Shown here piece by piece: positions 45,859-56,776 of a stretch of DNA of 64,000 nt. Position numbers and translations under genes: made by a program. The DNA comes from Atkinsonella hypoxylon (lineage: Eukaryota; Ascomycota; Sordariomycetes; Hypocreales; Clavicipitaceae): contig JFHB01000116.1 of NCBI GenBank assembly GCA_000729835.1, positions 1-64,000 on the forward strand. The letters are read 5' to 3'. How positions within the stretch are numbered: position 1 is the stretch's first letter; each line of letters opens with the position of its first letter. The notes under the pieces were generated by a model. It saw nothing but the letters and a program-made list of their open reading frames with translations, was not told the origin of the DNA and made no database searches.

Positions 45859-47082
45859 CTACGGCGCCCTCACCTGATTCCTATTCCCCTTCGCCGCACC
45901 TACCAAAGAAGCCAACTTCTTCTCAAACTTGTCCACATCACTCATCTTCCACGTCTCCGCCCTCACATGCCACATCCTCGAAATCCCCGCAGGTCCCGTG
46001 GGAAACTTCATCTTCTCATGCTCCCCCCGTATCGCCTGCTCGAAAATCACCTGGCGCACCGACTCCTCGGCCGACCCAACAGCCAGACCCTCTTCCACAC
46101 CCCTGTCCCGCAAACACTTCTCCGCCGCCTCCCTGGCTTTTCCGTCTGCGAAGAACCGCACACCATTGGCCTCCAGATCAGCTGCATAGTTACTTGCCTG
46201 TAAGTCCTGTGGCATACCAACTGGGTCGGCGGTCCCCAGGACACTCAGATTCTCTAGTACAGTCGCCCTCCGGCCAGCCTCGCTCGTGGGCACGGCGGGC
46301 GCAAACGCTGCGAGGGAGTCGAGCGTCAGCGAAGGGTGGTACGTAGTCTTGGTGCCGAACCGCATGTCCTTGTCAAACTGCTCTTCGTACGGGTCCATGA
46401 CTTCAAAGGGATCTTGCCGTTTACCCAGCTTCTTGGAATCGTCCTCGGCATCGTCTTTGGCTGAGCGGCGTGCCTTGGAGGTTGATGCTCGACCACCTCT
46501 TCCGCCTTGACGACCGCCCCGCCCACCCGGTCCACCCGGTCCACCTCGAAAGGTCGTTCCAGATCTTTGTCCCGCGTTCGCGGGTACGAATCGAGAGAAC
46601 CTGTTTCCAGAACTGGGAGACTGGGCTCTAGGAGGCTGGCCCTGTGTGACGGCGCCAGTCTGGCCTTGTCCTCGCCCGCGGAAAGCGCCCCGGCCTCGCG
46701 TGCCCAGGCCCCGTGGCAGACTCTGAACGTCAATGATCTGGGGTTGGGAGGTCGATAGTGCTTGAAGCCCTAATGGTCGTGCTGCTGCTGAGTTTCCTCG
46801 TTTCTTCACTAAGGAGATGATCTCGCTTGTGGCGGCTCTTGATCGTTGGCGAGCCGATGGTTTTTGGCCAGGATCTGGGGACGCTGCGCCGTTGTCCTCA
46901 GCGAGTGACTGGGAGGTGGAAAATGGGCGAAAGTAATTTGCAATAGCACAACCTGTCTTCTGGACTTCTGGCGGTGCCCGGGAGCACGCCGAGCGCAAGG
47001 TCTGGACGTTCATGATGGCTTGGCCGGTGCTGCTGTGAGGCATAGGAGTTCTTTGGGATGAGCGCCTCAAAAACAGAGACAT
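45859..47082 (-). CDS. Predicted mitochondrial protein, RGG-rich; possible mitoribosomal subunit
   Basis: A single exon of up to 407 aa. The start is ambiguous: ATG at 47082, 47043 or 47013. The last gives MNVQTLRSACSRAPPE...RPFSTSQSLAE, a classic cleavable presequence, so 47013 or any of the three would target mitochondria. A central region (about residues 125-215) is dense in Arg-Gly repeats (RGRGAFRGRGQG, FRGGPGGPGGRGGRQGG). The C-terminal 170 residues (YHPSLTLDSLAAFAPAVP, NGVRFFADGKAREAAEKCL, EQAIRGEHEKMKF) are compact, charged and resemble fungal small-subunit mitoribosomal proteins. I recall no certain family name, and that assignment is tentative. Its neighbour is the mitochondrial recycling factor. 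Confidence 0.7.
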   Translation of the reverse strand: MSLFLRRSSQRTPMPHSSTGQAIMNVQTLRSACSRAPPEVQKTGCAIANYFRPFSTSQSLAEDNGAASPDPGQKPSARQRSRAATSEIISLVKKRGNSAAARPLGLQALSTSQPQIIDVQSLPRGLGTRGRGAFRGRGQGQTGAVTQGQPPRAQSPSSGNRFSRFVPANAGQRSGTTFRGGPGGPGGRGGRQGGRGGRASTSKARRSAKDDAEDDSKKLGKRQDPFEVMDPYEEQFDKDMRFGTKTTYHPSLTLDSLAAFAPAVPTSEAGRRATVLENLSVLGTADPVGMPQDLQASNYAADLEANGVRFFADGKAREAAEKCLRDRGVEEGLAVGSAEESVRQVIFEQAIRGEHEKMKFPTGPAGISRMWHVRAETWKMSDVDKFEKKLASLVGAAKGNRNQVRAP

Positions 47083-47983
47083 ATTTTCTGCCGCTAGTTG
47101 AGGGTCAATTCAGGCAGGCGGTCACAATGTCACAATCCCGTCCCCGTGAGCTGTGATCGATCTCCTTGAACCGAAAGAAACCAGTATCAAAGGGTCGTAG
47201 TCGAGAAAAATTGAGACAAACTTGAAAATAAACTTAAATATGACCTGTAAACATATATTACGAGGCACTGTGCTGATGGCACATTCCAGGTAACGCAATC
47301 ATAACTAATGCCTAACTAATTACTCCAAACTCCGCCAGTGCGAAGGGCCCCTCTTGCGTAGAGCGCCAACTATCGCCGAGTCCATCTCTTCATACAATGC
47401 AGTTATTGCCAGTGATTGGCTGGTCGAGTCCAGTGTAAATAAATATGAACAGAAATATGAAACAGGCCCAGAACGTCATACAATTACAATTCCCCAGGCG
47501 ACATAAGCGCCAATTCCTCCAGTCACCCAAAACAAGTGCACAAACCAGGTGTCTATTTGCCAGCCATTCGTCCGAATTCATATCAACCAATGCCTCGAGT
47601 CCAGAAAGTCGTCACCTCACCAGAACCAAATTGGCTTGCTGCCCGTATAACAAAGTCGTCATTATAACCCACCGTTTTCCCAGTGAGAAGCGGCCTGAGT
47701 AAAACCACTACAAGCAGATACATAGTAAGAACTGCGCCAAAGGATATCGATTGTTAGCCTGTGGATATCCATCCACAAAAATGATAGGCTGTGTGAAGTG
47801 GAAAATACTCCGGCACACTACGGCCCTCTTTTGAACAAGCTGGAAATAGATAGTGTCAAGTCAGAGCATATAAATCTCCATCACAGCTCCAGCCTTTGAC
47901 AGAGCCGCCTTTACAACCCGCCTCTGCACCAAGAAAGAAGATGGCGCGATATACCAAGGCAAAGTTGACAATCGAAAAAAATA
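47083..47983. other. Intergenic: mitochondrial gene promoter / Ppz 3' flank
   Basis: A 901-bp region. No supportable gene or RNA. Confidence 0.65.
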
Positions 47984-49740
47984 TTACGGTACGCTCTGAG
48001 GCTGTACACTCGCCGGCTGCATATTTGTAGTCAGTACGTTGTAACAGAAGCACGATGTCTCACCAAATAGACATTTAAAACGTAGTACGTACAGGACTGT
48101 TGAGCATTTGTTGTCGCTTGTTGCGACCTTTTTTGATGTGGCTCTTCAGTGCACTCGAGTCGAGAGGCTTCAGGAGCTCAAAGCTACACAGCAACTCCGA
48201 GGATACCGACATGACGGCACCCCAATTGTCAAACTCACCACAATACTGCCCATAGTCAGTTACACCAATGGTCAGCTATTCCATCCAACAGGAGTAGACT
48301 TACATTCGGAGCACTAAACACAGTGACCAAGACTCTGTCGTTGAAGAATTCGTATCCATCCTCAACCACCATATGTGCCCGGCAAATGAGGTCAAAGTCG
48401 TGCACAGCAAGGAACTCGGTTATAACGCGTTTGCCAAAGCAATAACTCACACCTCTCTCGTTTGCTTCCCAATCCTGTTCCATATCTGCCGGATCTGCCC
48501 ACAGCAGATCATTAAGCAGGCCGTAATCGGGTACGTCTGTTGGCCTTGCAATGTTTCGAATGTCGTCCATGTGGCTTAGAGCAGGGGAGAGGCCACCGTG
48601 CACGCAAAAAATCTTGCCAGCTACGATCGCGGCAATGGGCAACGTGTTGAAGCAGTCGATAAAAGTCTTCCAGATCTTGACATTGCACCTTCGCTTGCAC
48701 TCATCATAGAACCCGTAAACCCTTGTAACATTGGCGCATTCGTGATTCCCACGGAGAAGAAAGAAGTTATCCGGAAACTTGAGCTTATAACAGAGCAGAA
48801 GAAGGATCGTCTCAAGCGATTGCTTGCCGCGGTCGACGTAGTCACCAAGAAAGAGGTAATTGGCCATGGGCGGGAAGCCGCACATTTCAAACATGCGGAT
48901 AAGGTCCGTGTACTGGCCGTGTACGTCTCCAACAATCTTGACTGGTGCGTCCAGCTCCAGCAGTGCCGGCTGGGAGAGTAGGACTTCTCTAGCTCTTTGG
49001 CAGATGGCGACAATCTCAGCATTCTTGAGGCACACACTCTTTGTCACTTTGCCAGCGTAACCAGCGTCCAATAACCGCTTGATGTAGTCATCGAGGTCCA
49101 TGTCCTTGATTTCTGCCATGCCCACGTTGCCGTTTGAGTCGACTTTGGTGGTTGAATCCACTGACGGAGAGCTTGCAGCATTGCTCACCATGCTGTCTCG
49201 TTTCACCAGAATAGGTGTTCCGGGCGCTTGCATGTGCGCAGTAGTGCTGGCATTCGAAGCAGTCGGTGGCTGATCGGATACATGGTCGACCTCGCCAGAT
49301 GCCTGCGCGGCCGCGACATCGTGAGCAGCGCCGTTGACACTGGCGGAAAGCACTGGTGAGGGAGGTGGTTGGTCCTCAAAGATGCCCAGGTCTGTCGATG
49401 ACAAGTCTGTGGAACTGTGTTTCGTATGTGGGGTCTCGCTACGGCTATTTCTGTTGGAGCCGGTCGATCGGCCACTGCGACCAGAGTGAACCGAGGCTGC
49501 ATCGAGCGTCTTCTCGCCAATGGATTCACCGTTGGCTAGCAATGCCGAGTCTCTCGGGCTGTCATTGCTCAGATACTTGCCGCTGTTACCTCCAGGAATT
49601 TTAGATCGCAGGGAGCGAAAGGACCGTGACGAATCTTTGGTATCAGACCTGCTGAAAGAGGGATAGGACTGCAGGCCATCAGAGGCGGAGCCCTTGGCGG
49701 AGGAGGAACCGCCTCCTTCTTTGGAGGATTGGTTACCCAT
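47984..49740 (-). CDS. Ppz-type serine/threonine protein phosphatase
   Basis: Three exons (49740-48304, 48245-48093, 48016-47984) give 540 aa. The start is the ATG at 49740: the in-frame codon just upstream is GTG, and MGNQSSK places Gly2 for N-myristoylation as in the Ppz family. Residues 1-220 are a Ser/Thr-rich disordered N-terminus. The catalytic domain carries KIVGDVHGQYTDL, NYLFLGDYVDRG, LLRGNHECANV, VHGGLSPAL and YCGEFDNWGAVM, all metal and active-site motifs intact. C-terminal SALKSHIKKGRNKRQQMLNSP continues to PASVQPQSVP from a 33-nt last exon. Ppz phosphatases set cation homeostasis and cell-wall integrity through Trk and Hal3. Confidence 0.95.
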
Positions 49741-50362
49741 CACACGAGGGGTCGATGCACCGTCTAACTGGCTGGTGAGGGCGACGCAGCGGCGGAAACA
49801 ATGACGAGTAATTGGTTCGTGGTGTAAGTGGGATGCCGCTGTCTGCTTGCTATGTTTACCGTGGTGACTGTCTCAAAACCGCGTGGTAACGGTGGGGGCT
49901 GGCTTTCGCCTGATATCTGTCAGCAGGGACTCTGCTTCTTGGTCCTGTCTTCAGTGGCTGTCGTGGCTGACTCGATCAGCAATGTCTCTGAGAAGTCGGC
50001 GAGAATCAGTAGTGATGACAGTTGTGTGGCAACACAGCGACCATAGGCAGATCTGAAATTTTTCTGTGCGAAAGCTCTCTGAGGTGCCAGTGAGTTCGTT
50101 CTAGGGGGGGTGAAAGAGCCGTCCGAGGACAGAGAAGAAAGCAGACCGAGAAATCTGGAATGCGTCCGTCTTGAGGATGATTTGTAGGGTTGCGCTTCGC
50201 GGATAAGTGCAAAGACCCAGCGGATGGCGTCGTTGCTGCTGTAGAATGCGACTTCTGGTCGCAAGCGGGCGGGCGACGCTTGCTTGCTTGCTTGCCTGCT
50301 CGCTCACTTGCTTTCCCTGCTTCCCAGCACGGGAGGGTGCTGAGCGTGCTGGTGCTGGAACT

Positions 50363-50391
50363 GGAGCGGGAGCGGGAGCGGGAGCGGGAGT
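50363..50391. repeat. GGGAGC hexamer repeat
   Basis: About four to five tandem copies of GGGAGC in the Ppz upstream region. Confidence 0.8.
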
Positions 50392-50645
50392 TGAAGCTGG
50401 AGTCGCTCTTCTGGCGTGTTCCGGCTTCGGCTCGGAGGAGCTAAGAAGCGTGCGGCAGGTATAGCGGTTATCAAACAGTTCGACGATGAAGGGAAGCGAT
50501 TCGGACGAGGACGCTGGTGTCGCGCCTTTGATGTTGCGTAACAGCACAGTCGGCGTTGCGGGCTCAAGGTGGAAAAGCTGGATGGGCCGGACCGGGGATT
50601 ATGACTGATTGAAGACGGTCGTCAACGGCAGGCACGAAGGTGGAT

Positions 50646-50675
50646 GCGGGTGCGGGTGCGGATGCGGATGCGGAC
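50646..50675. repeat. GCGGGT/GCGGAT hexamer repeat
   Basis: About five tandem near-identical hexamers in a GC-rich tract. Confidence 0.75.
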
Positions 50676-50784
50676 GCACTGTGATGATCACTGTGGCCCG
50701 GCGGACGGGCTGGACTGGTGGGTGACTGGGTGGGTGACTTGCTGTCAAGTTGGTGCCAACTGCCCAGTTCCGATCACACGCAGG

Positions 50785-50819
50785 TGGGCAGGCAGGCAGG
50801 CAGGCAGGCAGGCAGGCAA
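50785..50819. repeat. GGCA tetranucleotide repeat
   Basis: About eight tandem GGCA units. Confidence 0.85.
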
Positions 50820-51085
50820 GGCACAGACAGAGCTTATTGCATAAACGGGCAGATCGCAGTGCAGCGCACCGTCAAGAAATGTCTCTGGTACTATGTGCCG
50901 GTGTACGACACAGAAGAAGGGTGATTCGCAAGACAAGAAACCAGTAAGCATCCAAAAAAGGGAGGGGGCTCAGTATGTTGATCTTTGCTGTCGCGACTAC
51001 CACAGACAGAGGCAAGAGGAGGAAGGAAGGTCTGGTACTTTGGCTTTAAGGGTCTGGTAGGTAAATTATATGGTGAGGTAGACAA

Positions 51086-51127
51086 GTTGAACGGGTTGAA
51101 CGGGTTGAACGGGTTGAACGGGTTGAA
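51086..51127. repeat. 9-bp TTGAACGGG tandem repeat
   Basis: Four exact 9-bp units, TTGAACGGG, with a partial fifth ending in TTGAATTGG. In one frame they would code a short repeated Asn-Gly-Leu peptide, but no gene is evident. Confidence 0.85.
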
Positions 51128-52207
51128 TTGGATCGACGGGTTTGGTGAAGTACCTGTAGATACGGAGACGGCTTGCACACCAAGATGCCTAGGCTAGTTC
51201 CAGCGTGTCCAGATGGCGACCGATTGATTGCTTGCACTCAGGATGTAGTGTCAACTGGTGTGTGTCGAGCTGACGGCGTCGATGGGTGCAGGCGCAATTC
51301 CCTCTGAAAGTCAATGGCTTTGGAAGATGAAAGCTACGCCAGTGCATTCAAGAATCATGACAGTAAAGGGGTGTTTCGGCTTCAATTTCTGAAATTGAGG
51401 CTCGTAGCCTGGAACTTGGGCCTCGGAGTCTGTCTGGGACTTCGCACTGAATTTGCTCAGCGCATGGATGCGCCAAGACCACTTGTGCAAGTTGGGGGAA
51501 ACGAGCTTCTAGTCTGGTAGGAGCAGGCGGAAGTCTATAAGTCGAGCTCGATCAAACAGCGGCCTCACGAAAGATTGCCGGCTGCAAGGGTGTCAAGGCT
51601 TGAGATTATTTCGGTCTGGATTCCTCGTTGTTCCGATACGTGCGAGAGGACAGGCGACAGGTTAGCTCAGCCTTCCAATTAAAGATGAGTTGGTACTCGC
51701 ACTCGGATCTCGCACTGCCTGAGGTCGATGTCTGTGGTTATCGGCGTTGCTGACTGAGTTCTGGCGGTGATGGTCTGGGCTGATGCTGGATTGCGGCGAT
51801 GCTGATTTTGATTTTGGGCAGCAGCGATAACGGGCGCCGACAACACCAATACCGCTGTATGTGATCTGCAATATAGTCAAATGTGCGATCAGTGTTGGCG
51901 TGATTATCCTTCTTTCAAAACTGCTCAGTCGAGAGATTTCTCAGTCAAACGCTGCTAGCGATACCATATAATGCGCACGCACGCTGAGATCAAGGTAGCC
52001 AGCCTTGGGTTGTCGTTAAAACCACTGACGGCGTAGCTACCAATACAAGGCCAATGGTTCCAGAGTCGCTTGAATTGTGTCTCCTCAGCAAGACGACTAA
52101 CCGAGAGGCAGAGGATGCGAGTCTCGTGTAAAATCTGCTGGCTGGCACAAGAATCGAAGTGCTCAGCTGACCAGAAAGATAATGGTGGTCCGACCTGACG
52201 ATAGTAT

Positions 52208-52252
52208 GAGCTAGGGTGAGCTAGGGTGAGCTAGGATGAGCTAGGGTGAGCT
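52208..52252. repeat. 10-bp TGAGCTAGGG tandem repeat
   Basis: Four units of TGAGCTAGGG, one with GGG changed to GAT at its edge, in tandem. Confidence 0.85.
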
Positions 52253-55200
52253 CAAACCAGCGAATAATAATAAGTAAATGGAAATAGATGGATGGTCTGC
52301 GCCGTGAGTAGTAGAGGTAAGTGGGTATTCTGACAAGGGCGGGATGAGCGGAAATCAGAGACAAAATGAAGCAAGAAGAAGATATGGGAGACGCATCAGC
52401 GGATACATAGTTTTCTTGACGAAGCGCCAACGCGAGACGAATTGCGACGGAGATGCTAGAAAACGGGCACTGGGACCCGACCAGTTCAGTCCAAACGCTG
52501 TGTGACTGCCATGTCCGGTCCCTCCTTCCCTCCATGTCCCTTGTTCCTCTCCTACCCTCTCAACCTCAAAGTGCGGGGAGCGATAGGCACGTACCCCACC
52601 TAGTCCAAAATCCAAACGAGTCGAGGCCGCAAATGTTCAGCCTATAACATTTCCCTTCCTATCAGCTCTCGCGAGCCTCTTCTCTCTCACGTCTATCTTT
52701 TCTTAGAACTCTCAATGTTGCAAATCATGGGCAATACCATCGTAAATTTCTTTCTTTTACTACTTGGCATCAGCTAGTCTCCGAATCCATAGGCGTGCAA
52801 ATCTGATTTCTTTACATTGGCTGCCCTAGGTGGCGCCACCAAGACTTCCATAACAGGGTCAGTTCACAACCTTATTATCACCCCATGTACTTTTTTTTTT
52901 TCTCTTTCATTCCCTGCGTTTCCTAACCCCGTCTTTCCCCATCCTGGGCTGACTACCTAGGTAGGCAGATGCACATGGTAATGTAACTTCTCAATATAAC
53001 ACTGCCGTTTAAGATGATATTGGGCTGCAATACGCTGGCCCAAGGGGCAGGGGTTGTGCCACTTTCCTGTTAGTTTTTGTCTTTTCCAGTCAAGTAAGTG
53101 AGCTGATGATGCTCACGCTAAGTTTCTTCTTCCATCTGCCTAATCTGCAACGCGAGACCACCACATCCCGAAGCGCTCACCATTGTCAGCATGAGAAAGA
53201 TATGTTACTGGCCAAGGCTGAATGGCTGTGCTTGGCCTTGGGGGCAATAAGGCCAAGGACAGGGCGGTTTAGGTGCCAGGCCAAATCTTTTCTCCTCATC
53301 AACTGCCATCCTACTGATTGTGAATCGTCTTCGACGGCGCTGATGTGGGGGCGGTGATGGTTCAGGCAGGCTACGACTCCAACACAATCTTATCTGTACC
53401 CCTGATTTGATTTGTCTTACAGCTGCATCTCCTGACCAGTCGAGATTCCACACAAATATGGACATGCTGATTTAATACTTATTACTAGAATGGCGTCGTG
53501 GCATACGGAATATATTGGGGTGATTCCATCGTTCGGAATATGTTTGACCACGTCCACGCGGCCCCGCTGTGCCAAGCCCAGACTTGTTAATGTCTTGGCA
53601 TGATATCAGTATCTGCAGCATTCACACGCGTCAAACACAAAGTCGAGACGGCATGTAGATAACCAAGTCATGGTGCTCTGGAATGAAGCCGGGTTTGATC
53701 TTGTGTCATTTTATTGAACCGTCATGTTATGTGCGATGATGTGGGAGTGTGCGCGCCGGCAAACGTGTAGAGGTCGGGTCCGATTCATTCGATGCTCTTC
53801 CTCCGGCCGAGAGATGCAGTTCATGTCCACATCATGTCTTAGACCTCGCTTGTGAGATGCGTTGTACGAGGCACCCAAATGTTACTACGACCCTAATCCC
53901 CGTACCGGTTTTTCGACAAGTACGTCGCTCTCTCTACAGAGCAACAAATAGCTACCGAGCTGTGAGCGGACTAACGCTGGAGTTGCCAGCCGAGGCTTAG
54001 CATCGCCACGTTGCAATGCTCATAATCAGCTAGAAGCGTTCGGGTCTCTCATTCCACTACTCTGGATGAACGTATAGTTATCATGTCAAAACTCAGGGGC
54101 TCAGGGTGAAGGCTTCCACATTAATCCGATCCGCGGATGCTATCGGCTAATGAGTGGCATTCGGATGCAACCCTACAACCTGGTTAAACTATCGATAGTG
54201 ACTAGAGACGATCATTATCGAGTCTCTTTCACAAGAGCTACCGTATTCAAAAGCTGGCCCTCACGACTCTGCCATTCTTGTCAGACAGGCATCGGAACAC
54301 GGCGATGCAACTGCGACAAACCCACTGTCCTGACATCATCTTGCTTACTTGCGTATCCTCAGGTGCGAGGGCCTCGTATCTGAGACGGGTTACCTTGACT
54401 TTTGTGCTAAGCTTGCCGGTTCCGAGACCAAAGTCTTAAGACAAGGGATACAGCATCTCAAGCAAACGAAAACGGTTCTGCAAGTAGACGGGTGGCAGAG
54501 ACGAGGAGAACTAGGTGCACCACACAACTTCACATGCTTCGTTCCAAGCCTTGCGAAAAGAAATGGATTGGTCTGTACTTGGTAATCGAATCATCAACCA
54601 GCAACTGCTTACAATGCAGCAGCACCGAGAAATTGGATCTCATCACCAAGCCGACCGCTCCTGGGCTTGTTTTGAGCTGTGCAACAAAACGAGCACAGAA
54701 AGACATGGCCATTGAATAAGCCGGCGTAGCGGGCACTGGGTGTTGCGGTCGGATGGTCAGTGCCGTCCAGTTTCCTGCATTGCAGAGTTGGAATGAACCA
54801 TTCTGAAGAATATCATGACAGGCAACGTCATGCATGTTTGCCGATCTCGAGTCTGGCAGGCGCAGCAAGTTCATCATTGAATCGCTCGCTATGGGCACAA
54901 CGCGACGACTCTTTTTTCCAAAGCGAGATTGCCCTCGGGGGACGAAGGAGATTATATATTCCTCTATTGTGATTTTATCAGCCGAGGTGTATATATGTGC
55001 TTTCTGATTAAGCAGTCATGTCTGCGCCAGCAAAGCGAAGTCCTTAATGTTGGCAAATGGCCAGAGCTTTTATTCAATGAGGCGTGCGGCGTGCCAGTGG
55101 ACATGGATAATGATAGGGGACACCAAAAGTAAAAATCTACTGAGAGGCTCAGCGGCAAGTACATCCGCTCCCGGAATTGATTCTAATCCGCACTGGACTT

Positions 55201-55407
55201 GCGTCTAGAGAGCTGCTGAACATGGCAAGATGTAGACTTCAGTGATGCATTTGATGTCTTGACATACACTTTCAATAGCATCAGCATCAATCACCCCACA
55301 CGGGCCTTTCCGTCCACGGCGACGCAGCAAGCCATCAACAAACCAGACGGAAGCAAGTTTCTCGTAAGCAAGTAATTGGAGGTGAGGAGGGGGGGTTGCG
55401 CGTCCTT

Positions 55408-55408
<1 letters not shown>

Positions 55409-55441
<33 letters not shown>

Positions 55442-55450
55442 CACACACAC
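55409..55450. repeat. CA dinucleotide microsatellite
   Basis: A long CA run interrupted once by CC, within the Ppz-Sur7 gap. Confidence 0.9.
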
Positions 55451-56065
55451 CCACTTGTGATGCTCTGCCGGCGACATTGTGAAGCGAAAATATGCGACCA
55501 TTGAGAATACAGCAAGGAGCCCATGGTTGAGACGTTCTTGGGTGGGCAACCGAATTGATGTCTGGCGACCTAGGGTATAGGACAAGACAAATTGTACTCT
55601 GGTCAGACGGTGGGCTTACACTTGACTTGATTGATCTGGAGAGTATCATTGTCACTCGGGGTCTCAGCTGTGTTTCGCTGCATTCGGAAATTTTCTTGCA
55701 GCGGGCTAGGCTAGCAGCTAGCAAGAGCATGTTTGGGGAGCCGAAACCCGCGCCTACAGTTAGTTACAGTTAGCACCAGCAACCAATGTTATCGTAAACT
55801 GGTGTGGCGAGGCTTCGCGTTCGTGTAAATATTGTAATAGCCGTACGCGGTAGAGATGGTGAAGCATATTGATCCATAAATTAAAGTGAATCCCGATTTT
55901 ATTGGGAACATTCTGTCTTTCTGTCCAGGTGTCACTGTGTCATTGTAGCAGCGCGTCTAGTATTTTTCCGTATTTTCCGTATTTTCCACTGACGGCCTGC
56001 TGACGGACGGCCTGCTAACGGCCACAGCCAGCTGCAAAAGCTCGCTCGGTTGACATGTCAATGAT

Positions 56066-56120
56066 GCCATGCCCATGCCCATGCCCCTGCTCCTGCCCCT
56101 GCTCCTGCTCCTGCTCCTGC
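56066..56120. repeat. CCCATG/CTCCTG hexamer repeats
   Basis: A run of CCCATG units followed by CTCCTG/CCCCTG hexamers upstream of the Sur7-family gene. Confidence 0.8.
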
Positions 56121-56159
56121 CAACAAAAGAACAAAGACGTTGTGCGATGCTGTGCAATA

Positions 56160-56203
56160 ATGATGTGCAATGGATGTGCAATGATGTGCAATGATGTGCA
56201 ATA
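56160..56203. repeat. GATGTGCAAT tandem repeat
   Basis: About four near-exact 10-bp units, GATGTGCAAT. Confidence 0.75.
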
Positions 56204-56332
56204 CTGTGGCAATGCTGTGTGCACTGTTGAATGGCTGCGCACTGCTGCGCCGAATCAGGGATCACTCAGCGACCACGTCGGAGAGGCATGACGAGGGATG
56301 GAGCCTCGTTTTTTTTTTGGGCAATCCCCGAC

Positions 56333-56368
56333 TGCCACTGCCACTGCCACTGCCACTGCCACTGCGCC
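56333..56368. repeat. TGCCAC hexamer repeat
   Basis: About six tandem TGCCAC units, about 130 bp upstream of the TATA element. Confidence 0.85.
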
Positions 56369-56491
56369 ACTCTACGTCTCGGTTTTTGGTGCGCAGCATA
56401 ACTAATGCAGGATACGCTTGGCTAGGCAACCCACTCAGCCATCTAGTCGCCGTGTCAGCTGTCAGCCCAGCTCCTTCCTCTCCTGCGAGTG

Positions 56492-56509
56492 GTGCTTATA
56501 TATAAGCAC
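56492..56509 (+). promoter_or_regulatory. Palindromic TATA element of Sur7-family gene
   Basis: GTGCTTATATATAAGCAC reads the same on both strands over 18 bp and contains a TATA box. It lies 285 bp before the chosen Sur7-family start codon (168 bp before the upstream in-frame ATG), a plausible core-promoter distance. Confidence 0.6.
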
Positions 56510-56776
56510 GCAGCCCAAACACCACCGACAGCCATCCTCTTGTCTTTCCCACACGGTCATTCAACCACATCACTGTGTCGTCGTCGTTCTATCTGCTGCG
56601 TTCACTACGACTTCTTGGATCCTGTCGCACCAGTAATACCTTGACCCATTGCACAATATATGCACGGCGGCCCAAAGTGGCATCACAAAGCTAGCTCCAG
56701 TCGACGTATTCCTGGCCGGCCACCAACGGGACTTGCGCACAGAAAACCTTCATACTCCCAACTAGACACCACAACC

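Larger units (their letters stand above)
49741..56776. other. Gene-poor 7-kb region with many short tandem repeats
   Basis: The largest gap in the window. I can support no protein gene: open frames are at most about 150 codons, low-complexity or unrelated to known domains, and none has a convincing start plus domain. It does contain at least nine short tandem repeats (listed separately), a T-run near 52890-52900 and a perfect 18-bp palindromic TATA element near the Sur7 gene. It might hold a long 5' leader, a non-coding RNA or an intergenic control region for Ppz or Sur7. Nothing like a transposon end or repeat-induced-mutation signature was seen by eye. Confidence 0.6.

Noticed and set aside
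50190..50570. Arg/Glu- or Pro-rich frames upstream of Ppz
   Set aside because: Generated by the GGGAGC hexamer repeat; frames on both strands are equally long.
51066..51127. Direct repeats considered as a CRISPR array
   Set aside because: Units are 9 bp without unique spacers, in a eukaryotic genome.
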